This document shows, piece by piece, positions 8,330 through 19,454 of a stretch of DNA of 64,000 nucleotides (its first letter is position 1; every line of letters begins with the position of its first letter). The DNA is taken from the NCBI RefSeq assembly GCF_005577435.1, contig NZ_CP040396.1, forward strand, positions 3,042,501-3,106,500. Direction: 5' to 3'. The notes under the pieces are model-generated. The model did not search any database and was not told the origin of the DNA. It saw only the letters and a program-made list of their open reading frames with translations. This DNA is from Paenibacillus algicola. Lineage in GTDB: Bacteria > Bacillota > Bacilli > Paenibacillales > Paenibacillaceae. The translations under genes and the position numbers were made by a program.

Positions 8330-9727
8330 TTAACCGATGGAACCTTCCATTTCGAACTTGATCAGTCGGTTCATCTCCACCGCATACTCCATCGGCAGCT
8401 CTTTCGTGAACGGCTCGATGAAGCCCATAACGATCATCTGTGTCGCTTCCGCTTCACTCAAGCCGCGGCTCATCAGATAAAACAGCTGATCCTCAGATAC
8501 CTTGGAAACGGTCGCTTCATGCTCCAGCGTCACGTTATCGTTCTTGATCTCATTATAAGGAATTGTATCCGATGTGGATTCGTTATCCAGAATCAGAGTA
8601 TCACATTTGATGTTCGCCTTGGCGCCTTCAGCATTACGTCCGAAGGAAGCGAGACCGCGGTAGGTTACTTTACCGCCATGCTTACTGATGGACTTGGATA
8701 CAATTGTGGACGTCGTATCCGGAGCCAGATGGATCATCTTCGCGCCGGCATCCTGGTGCTGGCCTTTACCCGCTACAGCGATGGACAGAACCATCCCTTT
8801 AGCGCCGCGGCCCTTCAGAACAACGGCAGGGTATTTCATCGTCAGCTTGGAGCCGATGTTGCCATCCACCCATTCCATCGTTGCATTTTCTTCTGCCACC
8901 GCGCGCTTGGTCACCAGATTATAAATGTTCGGTGCCCAGTTCTGGATGGTAGTGTAGCGAACGCGAGCGTTCTTTTTACAAATAATTTCAACGACTGCGC
9001 TGTGCAGGGAATTCGTGCTGTAGATTGGAGCCGTACAGCCCTCGACATAGTGCACGAAGCTGTCTTCATCTGCAATGATGAGCGTCCGTTCGAACTGCCC
9101 CATGTTCTCGGAGTTAATGCGGAAATATGCCTGCAGCGGAATTTCACACTTCACGCCTTTAGGAACGTAGATGAAGCTTCCGCCGGACCATACAGCACTG
9201 TTCAGTGCCGCAAACTTGTTGTCCGAAGGAGGAACCACTGTAGAGAAGTATTCCTTGAAAATTTCAGGATGCTCTCTCAGCGCCGTGTCGGTATCTGTGA
9301 AGATAACGCCTTGGTCTTCCAGGTCCTTCTGCATGTTATGATACACAACCTCGGATTCATACTGTGCAGATACGCCCGCAAGGAACTTCTGCTCTGCTTC
9401 CGGAATTCCAAGCTTATCAAAGGTTTCCTTGATTTCAGCAGGAACCTCTTCCCAGGTCTTGCCTTGCTTCTCTGAAGGTCTTACATAGTACTGAATATCA
9501 TTGAAATCCAGATCCTCTAGATCTCCGCCCCATTTCGGAGTGTCCATCTTCTCGAACTGCTCCAGAGATTTCAAGCGGAAATCCAGCATCCACTGAGGTT
9601 CATTCTTGATCTTGGAAATTTCAGTAACAATTTCACGCGTCAAGCCTTTACCGGTTTGAAAAATAGCTTTATGCTCGTCGCGGAAACCATATTTATATTC
9701 TTCCATTTCAGGAGCTTTTTTTGCCAT
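8330..9727 (-). CDS. sufB: Fe-S cluster assembly scaffold protein SufB
   Basis: The 465-residue protein is the SufB scaffold subunit of the SufBCD complex that builds 4Fe-4S clusters in the cytosol. Typical stretches include [31 protein letters not shown] and the C-terminal [20 protein letters not shown], shared with SufD. The open frame continues upstream to 9865, but ATG at 9727 ([15 protein letters not shown]) has GGGAGG 9 nt upstream and matches the usual start. It is the last gene of sufCDSUB, the Bacillus gene order, and is followed by a strong terminator. Confidence 0.96.
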   Translation of the reverse strand: MAKKAPEMEEYKYGFRDEHKAIFQTGKGLTREIVTEISKIKNEPQWMLDFRLKSLEQFEKMDTPKWGGDLEDLDFNDIQYYVRPSEKQGKTWEEVPAEIKETFDKLGIPEAEQKFLAGVSAQYESEVVYHNMQKDLEDQGVIFTDTDTALREHPEIFKEYFSTVVPPSDNKFAALNSAVWSGGSFIYVPKGVKCEIPLQAYFRINSENMGQFERTLIIADEDSFVHYVEGCTAPIYSTNSLHSAVVEIICKKNARVRYTTIQNWAPNIYNLVTKRAVAEENATMEWVDGNIGSKLTMKYPAVVLKGRGAKGMVLSIAVAGKGQHQDAGAKMIHLAPDTTSTIVSKSISKHGGKVTYRGLASFGRNAEGAKANIKCDTLILDNESTSDTIPYNEIKNDNVTLEHEATVSKVSEDQLFYLMSRGLSEAEATQMIVMGFIEPFTKELPMEYAVEMNRLIKFEMEGSIG

Positions 9728-9749
9728 TTGTGTTACCTCCCTATCATGT

Positions 9750-12692
<2,943 letters not shown>

Positions 12693-12715
12693 ATGATCTT
12701 CTCTCCTCTCGTCAA

Positions 12716-13498
12716 TTACGCTTCTTGACCTACAGTTTCATCGGTAATACCCAGCTCTTCCTTGATCCAGTCATAGCCTTCTGCTTCCAGACGCTGTGCA
12801 AGCTCAGGTCCGCCGGACTTCACAATACGGCCCTGCATCATCACGTGCACATAATCCGGAGTGATGTAATTCAACAGGCGCTGATAGTGGGTAATAATAA
12901 GGAAGCCGCGCTCTTCTGATTTCATCGCGTTCACACCGTTCGCTACGATCCGCAGAGCGTCAATGTCAAGACCGGAGTCAATTTCGTCCAGAACAACAAT
13001 CTTCGGATCCAGCAGCATCATTTGCAAAATTTCGTTCCGCTTCTTCTCACCGCCGGAGAAGCCTTCGTTCAGGTAACGGTGGGCGAATTCAGGATTCATT
13101 TCAAGCTCCTTCATCTTGCCTTCCATTTGACGAATGAACTTGATCAATGAAATCTCGTTGCCTTCACCGCGGCGTGCATTAATGGCACTGCGCAGAAAGT
13201 CCGAATTCGTAACGCCCGCAATCTCACTCGGGTACTGCATAGCCAGGAACAAGCCTGCCAAAGCGCGCTCATCCACTTCCATATCCAGCAGATCCTCACC
13301 ATTGAGAGTTACGCTTCCGTCGGTTACTTCATATTTCGGGTGACCCATCAATGCGGATGCCAGTGTACTTTTACCTGTTCCGTTCGGACCCATAATGGCG
13401 TGTACCTCGCCGCCGTTCATTTCAAGATTAATTCCTTTCAGAATTTCCTTACCTTCAATTGTAGCTTTCAAGCCTTCGATGACGAACTTCGTGGACAT
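12716..13498 (-). CDS. sufC: Fe-S cluster assembly ATPase SufC
   Basis: SufC is the ABC-type ATPase that drives conformational change in SufBD. The protein has a Walker A (GPNGTGKST, about 38-46), the signature FSGGEKKRNEI and a Walker B with IVVLDEIDSGLD. It lacks membrane segments. The frame is open to 13543, but ATG at 13498 (MSTKFVIEGLKATIEG) has GGAGG 9 nt upstream and fits the family. It is the first gene of the operon, about 100 bp from a well-formed promoter. Confidence 0.96.
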   Translation of the reverse strand: MSTKFVIEGLKATIEGKEILKGINLEMNGGEVHAIMGPNGTGKSTLASALMGHPKYEVTDGSVTLNGEDLLDMEVDERALAGLFLAMQYPSEIAGVTNSDFLRSAINARRGEGNEISLIKFIRQMEGKMKELEMNPEFAHRYLNEGFSGGEKKRNEILQMMLLDPKIVVLDEIDSGLDIDALRIVANGVNAMKSEERGFLIITHYQRLLNYITPDYVHVMMQGRIVKSGGPELAQRLEAEGYDWIKEELGITDETVGQEA

Positions 13499-13590
13499 AA
13501 GATATTCCCTCCGACTATATGTTATAGTGAAACCTATGATCACAGGAGCATTCTCCTGATACCATCGGAAAACTAAGAATCTTTACTTGT

Positions 13591-13627
13591 TTATAATTAT
13601 TCTAAACTGATTCTCACTGATTCTCAA
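13591..13627 (-). promoter_or_regulatory. suf promoter with PerR-like box and tandem 10-bp repeat
   Basis: On the minus strand TTGAGA (13622-13627) and TAGAAT (13599-13604) are 17 bp apart, a good sigma-A promoter. TTATAATTATTCTAA (13591-13605) matches the 7-1-7 PerR box TTATAATnATTATAA with one mismatch and covers the -10 element. The spacer and -35 hold two perfect tandem copies of CTGATTCTCA (13607-13616 and 13617-13626, plus-strand sense). Control of suf by peroxide or metal through PerR or Fur is inferred from the match. Confidence 0.6.
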
Positions 13628-13709
13628 GCCATTTTATAATAAATCGTCACTCTTTTCAACCAAGCCTCCTGGGAAAGAAGACCGATCCCGCCCTCTCAGG
13701 CTTTAGCAA

Positions 13710-13745
13710 AACAGGCTTGGCCGTAGATTTCCGGCCAAGCCTGTT
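13710..13745 (-). terminator. Terminator of dps
   Basis: AACAGGCTTGGCC (13710-13722) and GGCCAAGCCTGTT (13733-13745) are perfect 13-bp inverted arms with a 10-nt loop. On the minus strand the stem runs into a short T tract (TTTT). It lies about 115 bp past the dps stop and also separates dps from the suf promoter. Confidence 0.7.
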
Positions 13746-13861
13746 GATCATAAATTTGCATTTATTGGCTGTTGGTTCTGCTGCAGCATCCTGCATCGTC
13801 GGCTTCACCGAAAGCGGTACAGAACGGCATTTCCTATCAGATCCTTTCAGCCTGAGTGGAC

Positions 13862-14338
13862 TTAGCCCAAGAAAGAGCGGAGCATCCACATATGCTTCTC
13901 GAAGTCGGCCTTGAATCCGGTCAGCATATCTGCGGTCGGCGCATCCTCTGCCTCTTCGGCCATTTCAATTCCTTCCTGGAATTCTTCACACAGCGTAGCC
14001 ATATCTTCAACCAGCTGCTGTACCATACCGCGTGTATCCTCATTACCGGATGCTTCCTGCACGGTGGCGGCATCCAGATATTCTCTCATGGTCGCCAACG
14101 GACGGCCCTTGATCGCGAGCAGGCGCTCCGCAATCTCGTCCATTTTTAAGGTTACTTCATTATATAGCTCCTCAAATTTTACGTGGAGAGAGAAGAATTG
14201 CTCCCCTGTCACATACCAGTGATAGTTGTGAATCTTCACATACAGAACATTCAGGTTTGCTACCTGCTGGTTGAGCATTTGCTCTACGCCTTTATTTTGT
14301 GTTTTTGGAGTTGATTTACTGGATTGTGCTTTACCCAT
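13862..14338 (-). CDS. dps: Dps-family ferritin-like DNA-protection protein
   Basis: The 158-residue four-helix protein shows the Dps ferroxidase signature. H40 (NYHWYV), H52 (SLHVKFEELYNE), acidic E56, D67 and E71 (KMDEIAERLLAI) keep the same spacing as H31/H43/D58/E62 of classic mini-ferritins. Dps oxidises and stores iron using hydrogen peroxide and so limits Fenton damage. The ATG at 14338 has GGAAGGGAT upstream. Its position next to the suf operon, which carries a PerR-like box, fits a combined iron/oxidative-stress context. No PerR box was seen in front of dps itself. Confidence 0.92.
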   Translation of the reverse strand: MGKAQSSKSTPKTQNKGVEQMLNQQVANLNVLYVKIHNYHWYVTGEQFFSLHVKFEELYNEVTLKMDEIAERLLAIKGRPLATMREYLDAATVQEASGNEDTRGMVQQLVEDMATLCEEFQEGIEMAEEAEDAPTADMLTGFKADFEKHMWMLRSFLG

Positions 14339-14629
14339 GGTTAATCCCTTCCTTTACAAAAATATAGTATCTCGCATGATTGCATACCTTAATGCAGCAG
14401 TTATGGCTCAAGCCTGGCTGCACTCGGGCCTGACATAACTTTACCTCACGGCTCCCCCGCTTCCGGGGTCTAGTCCTAGTTTACCCTACGTGCCGCTGTG
14501 CGAATCACGACTGCAGACCTTTTTGCCCGGTGACAAAAAAGGGTACAAAAAGTGATCATTTAAAGGTATACTTGCTTTACCTACTAAGATGGTTGGTTTA
14601 ATCCTTTCAATATATATGGAGGTGGCATC

Positions 14630-15850
14630 ATGTCCACATATCATCCGCTTTCTGTCCAAGAGGCCATCGAGCTGGCCCGAACCATCCCGGGGCATTTCTC
14701 AGAAGGTGCCGACCTGTCCTGCCGTGAAATCGGAGACGGAAATTTAAATCTTGTGTTCCACGTTACAGATACTTCATCTGACAAAAGTATCATTATCAAA
14801 CAAGCGGTTCCTTATGCAAAGGTTGTCGGGGAATCATGGCCGCTGTCTCTCGACCGTGCCCGCATTGAGCGTCAGGCACTGCAGATTCAGCATCAATATT
14901 GCCCAAGCCTCGTTCCGGAGGTATATGCTTACTGTGACGAAATGGCCTATACCGTCATGGAGGATCTAAGCAGCTACACGATTATGAGAAAAGGCCTGAT
15001 TGAAGGCGGGGTCTATCCCAACTTCGCGGAACACATCGGAGAATTTATTGCGAACACACTGTTCTACACCTCCGATCTTGGAATGAATCAGCAGGAGAAG
15101 AAGGTGCTTGCCGGCCAATTTGTGAACCCGGATCTGTGCAAAATTACCGAGGACCTGATCTTCGAGGACCCGTACCGGGATTCTCCAAACAACAATTATG
15201 CTGAGGCTATCGCTGATGAAGCCGCTGCGCTTCGCAGCGACCTTCCGCTTCATTTTGAGGTTGCGCTGCTGCGGGACAAGTTCCTGACCCGTTCACAAGC
15301 GCTGCTGCATGGCGATTTGCATACGGGAAGTATTTTCGTAACCCCTGAATCTACGATGGTCATTGATCCGGAATTCGCTTACTACGGACCTATGGGGTTT
15401 GATATCGGTGCTGTGCTGGCCAACCTGCTGCTCAATTATGCTGCCCAGCCGGGCTGGAGCAAGACGGAGGAGCTGGCCCAGCGTGAGCAGCGTCTCTTGG
15501 ACATGGTCCCTGCCGTCTGGAACGAGTTCGAATCCCGATTCCGGGCATTGTGGAACAGAGACCTGCAGGATGAGATGGCACGTACGCCGGGCTATCAGGA
15601 TCATTATATTTCACAAATTCTTAAAGACACGGCCGGCTTTGCGGGCTGCAAGATGATTCGCCGCATTGTTGGCTTGTCTCATGTTGCCGACATTGACGGT
15701 ATCCCAGATGATGCATTGCGCGAAGCTGCACAGCGTAAGGCCCTGGCTATAGGCAAGGCTTTGGTCCGCCACAACCGCAGCGTATCAAGCATAGAGCATT
15801 TTATGGAAGTCATTACCCAAGCCATTAACGAGATTGAGGTGTCCATATGA
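14630..15850 (+). CDS. mtnK: S-methyl-5-thioribose kinase MtnK
   Basis: MtnK phosphorylates methylthioribose in the methionine salvage pathway. The 406-residue protein has the aminoglycoside-kinase-like fold, with [16 protein letters not shown] (catalytic HGD) and [17 protein letters not shown] (the metal-binding D-x-E). The start [17 protein letters not shown] is typical. The ATG at 14630 follows GGAGGTGG. The 290 bp upstream hold a small GC-rich hairpin near 14453-14470 and no recognisable S-box (SAM-I) riboswitch, which commonly precedes this operon in Bacillus. It overlaps mtnA by 4 bp. Confidence 0.95.
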   Translation: MSTYHPLSVQEAIELARTIPGHFSEGADLSCREIGDGNLNLVFHVTDTSSDKSIIIKQAVPYAKVVGESWPLSLDRARIERQALQIQHQYCPSLVPEVYAYCDEMAYTVMEDLSSYTIMRKGLIEGGVYPNFAEHIGEFIANTLFYTSDLGMNQQEKKVLAGQFVNPDLCKITEDLIFEDPYRDSPNNNYAEAIADEAAALRSDLPLHFEVALLRDKFLTRSQALLHGDLHTGSIFVTPESTMVIDPEFAYYGPMGFDIGAVLANLLLNYAAQPGWSKTEELAQREQRLLDMVPAVWNEFESRFRALWNRDLQDEMARTPGYQDHYISQILKDTAGFAGCKMIRRIVGLSHVADIDGIPDDALREAAQRKALAIGKALVRHNRSVSSIEHFMEVITQAINEIEVSI

Positions 15851-16935
15851 GTACAGGCACAGATCAAGACTTCAATGCATCATCACCGCTAAGCTCCCTG
15901 TCATGGGGCGGCGATCACCTGCTGATGCTGGACCAGCGCCTTTTGCCTGAGGAAATTGTATTTCTGAAATTATATACAGCGGAGGAGGTCTGGGAAGGCA
16001 TTCACTCCATGAAGGTACGCGGCGCTCCGGCGATTGGCATCGCGGCCGCGTATGGTGTTGTGCTTGCCGCCCGTGCTTATCCAGGGGCATTGCCGGTAGA
16101 GTGGCTGGAGGTCACCCGCAAGGCATGTGCTTACCTTGCAACCTCCCGCCCTACCGCCGTCAATTTATTTTGGGCTTTGGACCGGATGAAGGAGAAGGCC
16201 GGGCAGCTGGCCAACACCGCCTCCTCCATTGCAGCGCTGAACGAGCAGCTGCTGGCAGAGGCCGATGCCATTCGTGCGGAGGATGAAGAGGTATGCCGCC
16301 GGATCGGGGAACATGCATTGCCGCTCATTCAGGACGGTATGGGAATTCTGACTCACTGTAATGCCGGCGGACTTGCAACCGCCAAATACGGCACGGCTCT
16401 CGCGCCGATGTACCTGGCTCATGAGAACGGGATTTCTTTCAAGGTATTTGCCGATGAAACCCGTCCTGTGCTGCAGGGAGCACGCCTGACCGCATTCGAG
16501 CTGCAGCAAGCCGGGATCGATGTAACCCTTCTTGCGGACAACATGGCAGCCATGGTCATGTCCAAGGGATGGGTTCAGGCCGTCATCGTGGGTACTGACC
16601 GCATTGCGGCCAACGGAGACGTTGCGAACAAGATTGGAACCTATGGTGTGGCTGTTCTGGCCAAGGCTCACGGCATTCCATTTTACGTAGCCTCACCGTT
16701 GTCCACGATTGACCTCAGCACGCCAACAGGCCAGGATATTCCGATCGAGGAACGTGCAGCCGAAGAAATTACGGAAGGCTTTGGCAAGCGCACCGCACCT
16801 CAGGGTGTAAAGGTATTCAACCCGGCTTTTGATGTAACGCCGAATGAATATGTAACGGCAATCATTACCGAGAAGGGAATCGTTCAGGCTCCTTACGACG
16901 AGAGCCTCAAGGATTTGTTTGCCGATAACGATTAG
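15847..16935 (+). CDS. mtnA: S-methyl-5-thioribose-1-phosphate isomerase MtnA
   Basis: MtnA converts methylthioribose-1-phosphate to methylthioribulose-1-phosphate, the step after MtnK. The eIF2B-like fold is recognisable from [15 protein letters not shown] near 56-70, the catalytic Cys171 in [10 protein letters not shown] and Asp251 in [17 protein letters not shown]. The length of 362 residues is normal. The start codon overlaps the mtnK stop (ATGA), so the two are translationally coupled. The remaining salvage genes (mtnW, X, B, D) are not in the window. Confidence 0.96.
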   Translation: MSTGTDQDFNASSPLSSLSWGGDHLLMLDQRLLPEEIVFLKLYTAEEVWEGIHSMKVRGAPAIGIAAAYGVVLAARAYPGALPVEWLEVTRKACAYLATSRPTAVNLFWALDRMKEKAGQLANTASSIAALNEQLLAEADAIRAEDEEVCRRIGEHALPLIQDGMGILTHCNAGGLATAKYGTALAPMYLAHENGISFKVFADETRPVLQGARLTAFELQQAGIDVTLLADNMAAMVMSKGWVQAVIVGTDRIAANGDVANKIGTYGVAVLAKAHGIPFYVASPLSTIDLSTPTGQDIPIEERAAEEITEGFGKRTAPQGVKVFNPAFDVTPNEYVTAIITEKGIVQAPYDESLKDLFADND

Positions 16936-16949
16936 GCTACTTATACAGA

Positions 16950-17000
16950 CAGGTGCTCCTGGAAGCTTGGTTCTTCTAAAGAGAGCACCTGTTTTTGTTT
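16950..17000 (+). terminator. Rho-independent terminator after mtnA
   Basis: CAGGTGCTC (16950-16958) pairs with GAGCACCTG (16983-16991), followed by TTTTTGTTTT. It stands between the convergent mtnA and yunC genes. Confidence 0.85.
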
Positions 17001-17023
17001 GGCCAAATGTCTCTGCAGCTTCC

Positions 17024-17326
17024 TTAAATCATACGCAGGAGCGCATCTCTGCCCTTCATTCCGGCGTAAATGCCTTGCTTCTCCGCTTCGATCGTCACGG
17101 ACTCCAGCGGCGCTTCCAGCAGGTCACTGACAGATCTTACCCCTACAGCTCTGCCTGCCAAAATTTCACGCTCGGCAAGCTTCTCGTTCAGCAGGCCGAC
17201 ATCGAGAGCACCACACATAATGTAGCCCCGGTCCGTATATAAAGCGACCAGATTCGTCTTCGGCAGCTTCACCTCTACTGCCATTACAATATGCCCTTCG
17301 ATCTGTACAGGAAGTAACGTCACCAT
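17024..17326 (-). CDS. yunC: DUF1805 protein, YunC-like
   Basis: This small (100 residue) conserved Firmicute protein has the DUF1805 pattern: VEVKLPKTNLVALYTDRGYIMCGALDVGLLNEKL and later GRAVGVRSVSDLLEAP, with Cys in YIMCGALD conserved. Bacillus YunC has a known structure but no established function. The frame opens 3 codons earlier with GTG, but that GTG lies inside the GGGAGGTG ribosome site, so ATG at 17326 is chosen. In B. subtilis yunC sits next to yunD; here the two are 11 kb apart. Confidence 0.85.
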   Translation of the reverse strand: MVTLLPVQIEGHIVMAVEVKLPKTNLVALYTDRGYIMCGALDVGLLNEKLAEREILAGRAVGVRSVSDLLEAPLESVTIEAEKQGIYAGMKGRDALLRMI

Positions 17327-17600
17327 CCTTCTCACCTCCCAAAAACGTCTATTACATGTGTATTCAGACTCATATCAAGTGGTGCAAACGTCATTGTGTG
17401 GGATAGAGCGTTTATGTATTTTTACCTGACGATTTATGACAATAAGACTATGAAATTAAGTCAGTTATGTTATAGTATTCTATAGAAACGAAATGTTAGA
17501 TTTGCCTCGGCACGGCTTTTGAATGCAGTTTGTATCTTGCAGCCAGCGGGTATATATCTTTTCGTAAAGTACATGTTATGCAGGATCATCTTGAAAGCTG

Positions 17601-18227
17601 GTGAATGATAAACTTATGAAGAAGCCTCCCCCACACGATGACACAGGGTTCTTATTCAATGTCGATATTCTGGTCAAAAGCCCCTCCAACGCTTTTGCTC
17701 TGCAGCAGCTGCTGCAGACCCTGAACCAGGATGAGCAAATTATCGATTTCCGTATCAAATCAGGCATCGAGCTCGGTGAAATTATTGACCAGCTCCTCCA
17801 GAGCAAGAAGAAGGCCTTCATCTCTAAAGCCCATGGCAAGGCTGCTGAAGCCGCTGTATCCGGCTCGGAGCTTAAAGCAGCAGTGGTCTTTAAGCCATCC
17901 GAGGCTGTCGAGCGTCCGGTCTCACCCGCTCCGGCTGTCGTTCAGTCGGAAGCCGCGCCCTTGTCTAAGCCCGTTCAGCCTCCTAAAGGGGATCCCAAGG
18001 GAGCATCAGCCGCTGTGGATTCCAATCCCTATAAGTGGATTACCGATTATGCAAAGGACAACCGCCTGGTCAGAATGACAACGAACCGCCAGGGGAAGCA
18101 ATTCAGCCTGCCCTGCCGTATCTTGAACTTTGATGAGAGCAAGCAGCTGGTCACGGTTTATCATGTAGATGAGAAACAGGTGTACACATTCAACGTCAAT
18201 GAAATTGATGAGTTCCAGGCCGGGTAA
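17601..18227 (+). CDS. Conserved hypothetical protein with charged N- and C-terminal domains
   Basis: No family was recognised. The 208 residues fall into three parts. The N-terminus (1-75) has FLFNVDILVKSPSNAFALQQ and an amphipathic IIDQLLQSKKKAF region. A proline/alanine-rich, low-complexity linker follows (about 80-140). The compact C-terminal part has PYKWITDYAKDNRLVRMTTN and ends in alternating beta-like segments (ILNFDESKQLVTVYHVDEKQ). There is no signal peptide or membrane segment. The start is GTG at 17601 or ATG at 17616 (GGTGA 9 nt upstream). It is monocistronic, with 270 bp of AT-rich upstream DNA and a long terminator after it. It is probably a lineage-specific cytoplasmic protein. 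Confidence 0.7.
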   Translation: MNDKLMKKPPPHDDTGFLFNVDILVKSPSNAFALQQLLQTLNQDEQIIDFRIKSGIELGEIIDQLLQSKKKAFISKAHGKAAEAAVSGSELKAAVVFKPSEAVERPVSPAPAVVQSEAAPLSKPVQPPKGDPKGASAAVDSNPYKWITDYAKDNRLVRMTTNRQGKQFSLPCRILNFDESKQLVTVYHVDEKQVYTFNVNEIDEFQAG

Positions 18228-18234
18228 TTCCGTC

Positions 18235-18288
18235 CTGAAACTATAAAGCGGCTGTCCCTCTAAGAGGACAGCCGCTTTATAGTTTCAG
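18235..18288. terminator. Bidirectional terminator, 23-bp perfect stem
   Basis: CTGAAACTATAAAGCGGCTGTCC and its exact complement (18266-18288) enclose an 8-nt loop between two convergent genes. The stop codon of the minus-strand DUF423 gene (18285-18287) lies inside the right arm. The AT-rich outer part of the stem supplies the U/A tracts for both directions. Confidence 0.85.
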
Positions 18289-18683
18289 TAACGCGAGCCT
18301 TTTCTAGCTCCTTCCAGCGCTCCTGCGGCAAGCAAGAGCCAGCCAGCGATAAAGGATACTCCACCGATCGGAGTAATGGCGCCGAGCCATTTCTCGCCGC
18401 TTAACGCCAATACATACAAGCTTCCGGAGAAAATAATAACCCCCGCTATAAACAACAAGCCAGCTAAACGTAATTTCTTGGATTCCCCAAGCCAGCCTCC
18501 GCAAATGCCGGCGAGAATGACAGCCAGCCCATGAATCATATGATATTGCACTCCGGTCTCATACACCGTTAGCGCATCGCTGCTGATCACATCCTCCAGC
18601 ATATGCGCTCCGAATGCGCCAATTCCAACGGAAAGCGCCATGATTACCGCGCCCCAGGCAACCCATTTTCCAGCCCACTGCAA
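18285..18683 (-). CDS. DUF423 small membrane protein (YwdK-like)
   Basis: The 132-residue protein has four hydrophobic helices. The N-terminal GAVIMALSVGIGAFGAHMLED and VQYHMIHGLAVILAGI are hallmarks of the DUF423/YwdK/YgdD family, an inner-membrane family of unknown function. The start at 18683 is followed by QWAGKWVAWG, and AGAGGAGTGGATCGGGTTG precedes it. It is a single gene, convergent with the hypothetical gene at 17601. Confidence 0.85.
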   Translation of the reverse strand: MQWAGKWVAWGAVIMALSVGIGAFGAHMLEDVISSDALTVYETGVQYHMIHGLAVILAGICGGWLGESKKLRLAGLLFIAGVIIFSGSLYVLALSGEKWLGAITPIGGVSFIAGWLLLAAGALEGARKGSRY

Positions 18684-18863
18684 CCCGATCCACTCCTCTG
18701 TTCATCGTAATCCTTCTAAATTCTTAGTTTAACGGATCACGAACATGTTTTCAAAGCCAAGGAGCCACGATTTCATGTATCTAGACAAGCCAGCACTTGA
18801 TTTCAACCACAAAATATGAAATCTTAGATAGAGAATGGTCCATAAAGGAGAGAAGCTGGTATC

Positions 18864-19277
18864 ATGTCCAACCCATCCAAGCCGAAGCAAGCGGAAGCCT
18901 CTACCAAGGCCAAACCGCATATTTTTATTCCACCTGAGGATCGTAAAACCTCGAAATCAGGTATATTCTCATTATCAATTGCTGTGATAACCATGCTGGG
19001 CTATATCATTCTTGCCTCGCTGGGCACATCCATGATTGAGCCTTATTTGACGCCGGATGGCACGATTGTCCCTCCGCAGGAAGCCTTGGAGAAGATGTCT
19101 GTCCTCGCCGCCGTATTTATTGTTATTCTGGTGCTAAATCTTGCTGGCTTGATTCTTGGCATCATCGGCAGCATGAACAAGAACAGCAAACGAGCTATTG
19201 CCGTAGTCGGCTCCATTATTAATGGCGTTGTATTGTTCACCATTCTCAGTATGTTTGTTTTCGTACTGAATGGATAA
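18864..19277 (+). CDS. Small integral membrane protein, DUF4190-like
   Basis: The 137 residues comprise a charged, lysine-rich N-terminal 35-residue segment and a helix at about 36-58 (IFSLSIAVITMLGYIILASL). A short outside loop with PDGTIVPPQEALEKM follows, then two helices separated by MNKNSKRAIAVVGSIINGVV. The repeated small-residue helix pattern around GLILGIIGSMNKNSKR resembles DUF4190/DUF4064 proteins of unknown role. The ATG follows AAAGGAGAG. It is a single gene with its own terminator. Confidence 0.75.
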   Translation: MSNPSKPKQAEASTKAKPHIFIPPEDRKTSKSGIFSLSIAVITMLGYIILASLGTSMIEPYLTPDGTIVPPQEALEKMSVLAAVFIVILVLNLAGLILGIIGSMNKNSKRAIAVVGSIINGVVLFTILSMFVFVLNG

Positions 19278-19303
19278 ATGGTTTACCTTACGCTTTTAAA
19301 TCC

Positions 19304-19347
19304 GAAGAACTTGTGCCGCCAAGCGGGGGGTGCGGGTTCTTTTTTTG
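19304..19347 (+). terminator. Rho-independent terminator
   Basis: GAAGAAC at 19304-19310 pairs with GTTCTT at 19336-19341, with an internal GC-rich loop (CCGCC...GGGGGG), followed by a run of T residues. It follows the small membrane protein gene. Confidence 0.7.
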
Positions 19348-19454
19348 AGTTATGGTCATGGAAATTGTGTAGTCCTAGGCAGGAAGCAGGATATGGTAAA
19401 TCGAATAGTATAAAACGGCTATCACATATATAACTACTAGGCTGGTGCAATGAT

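Noticed and set aside
14450..14475. GC-rich hairpin before mtnK considered as part of a riboswitch
   Set aside because: It is a short CCCCC...GGGG stem without S-box, T-box or other conserved core sequence; it may just be a terminator or neutral structure.
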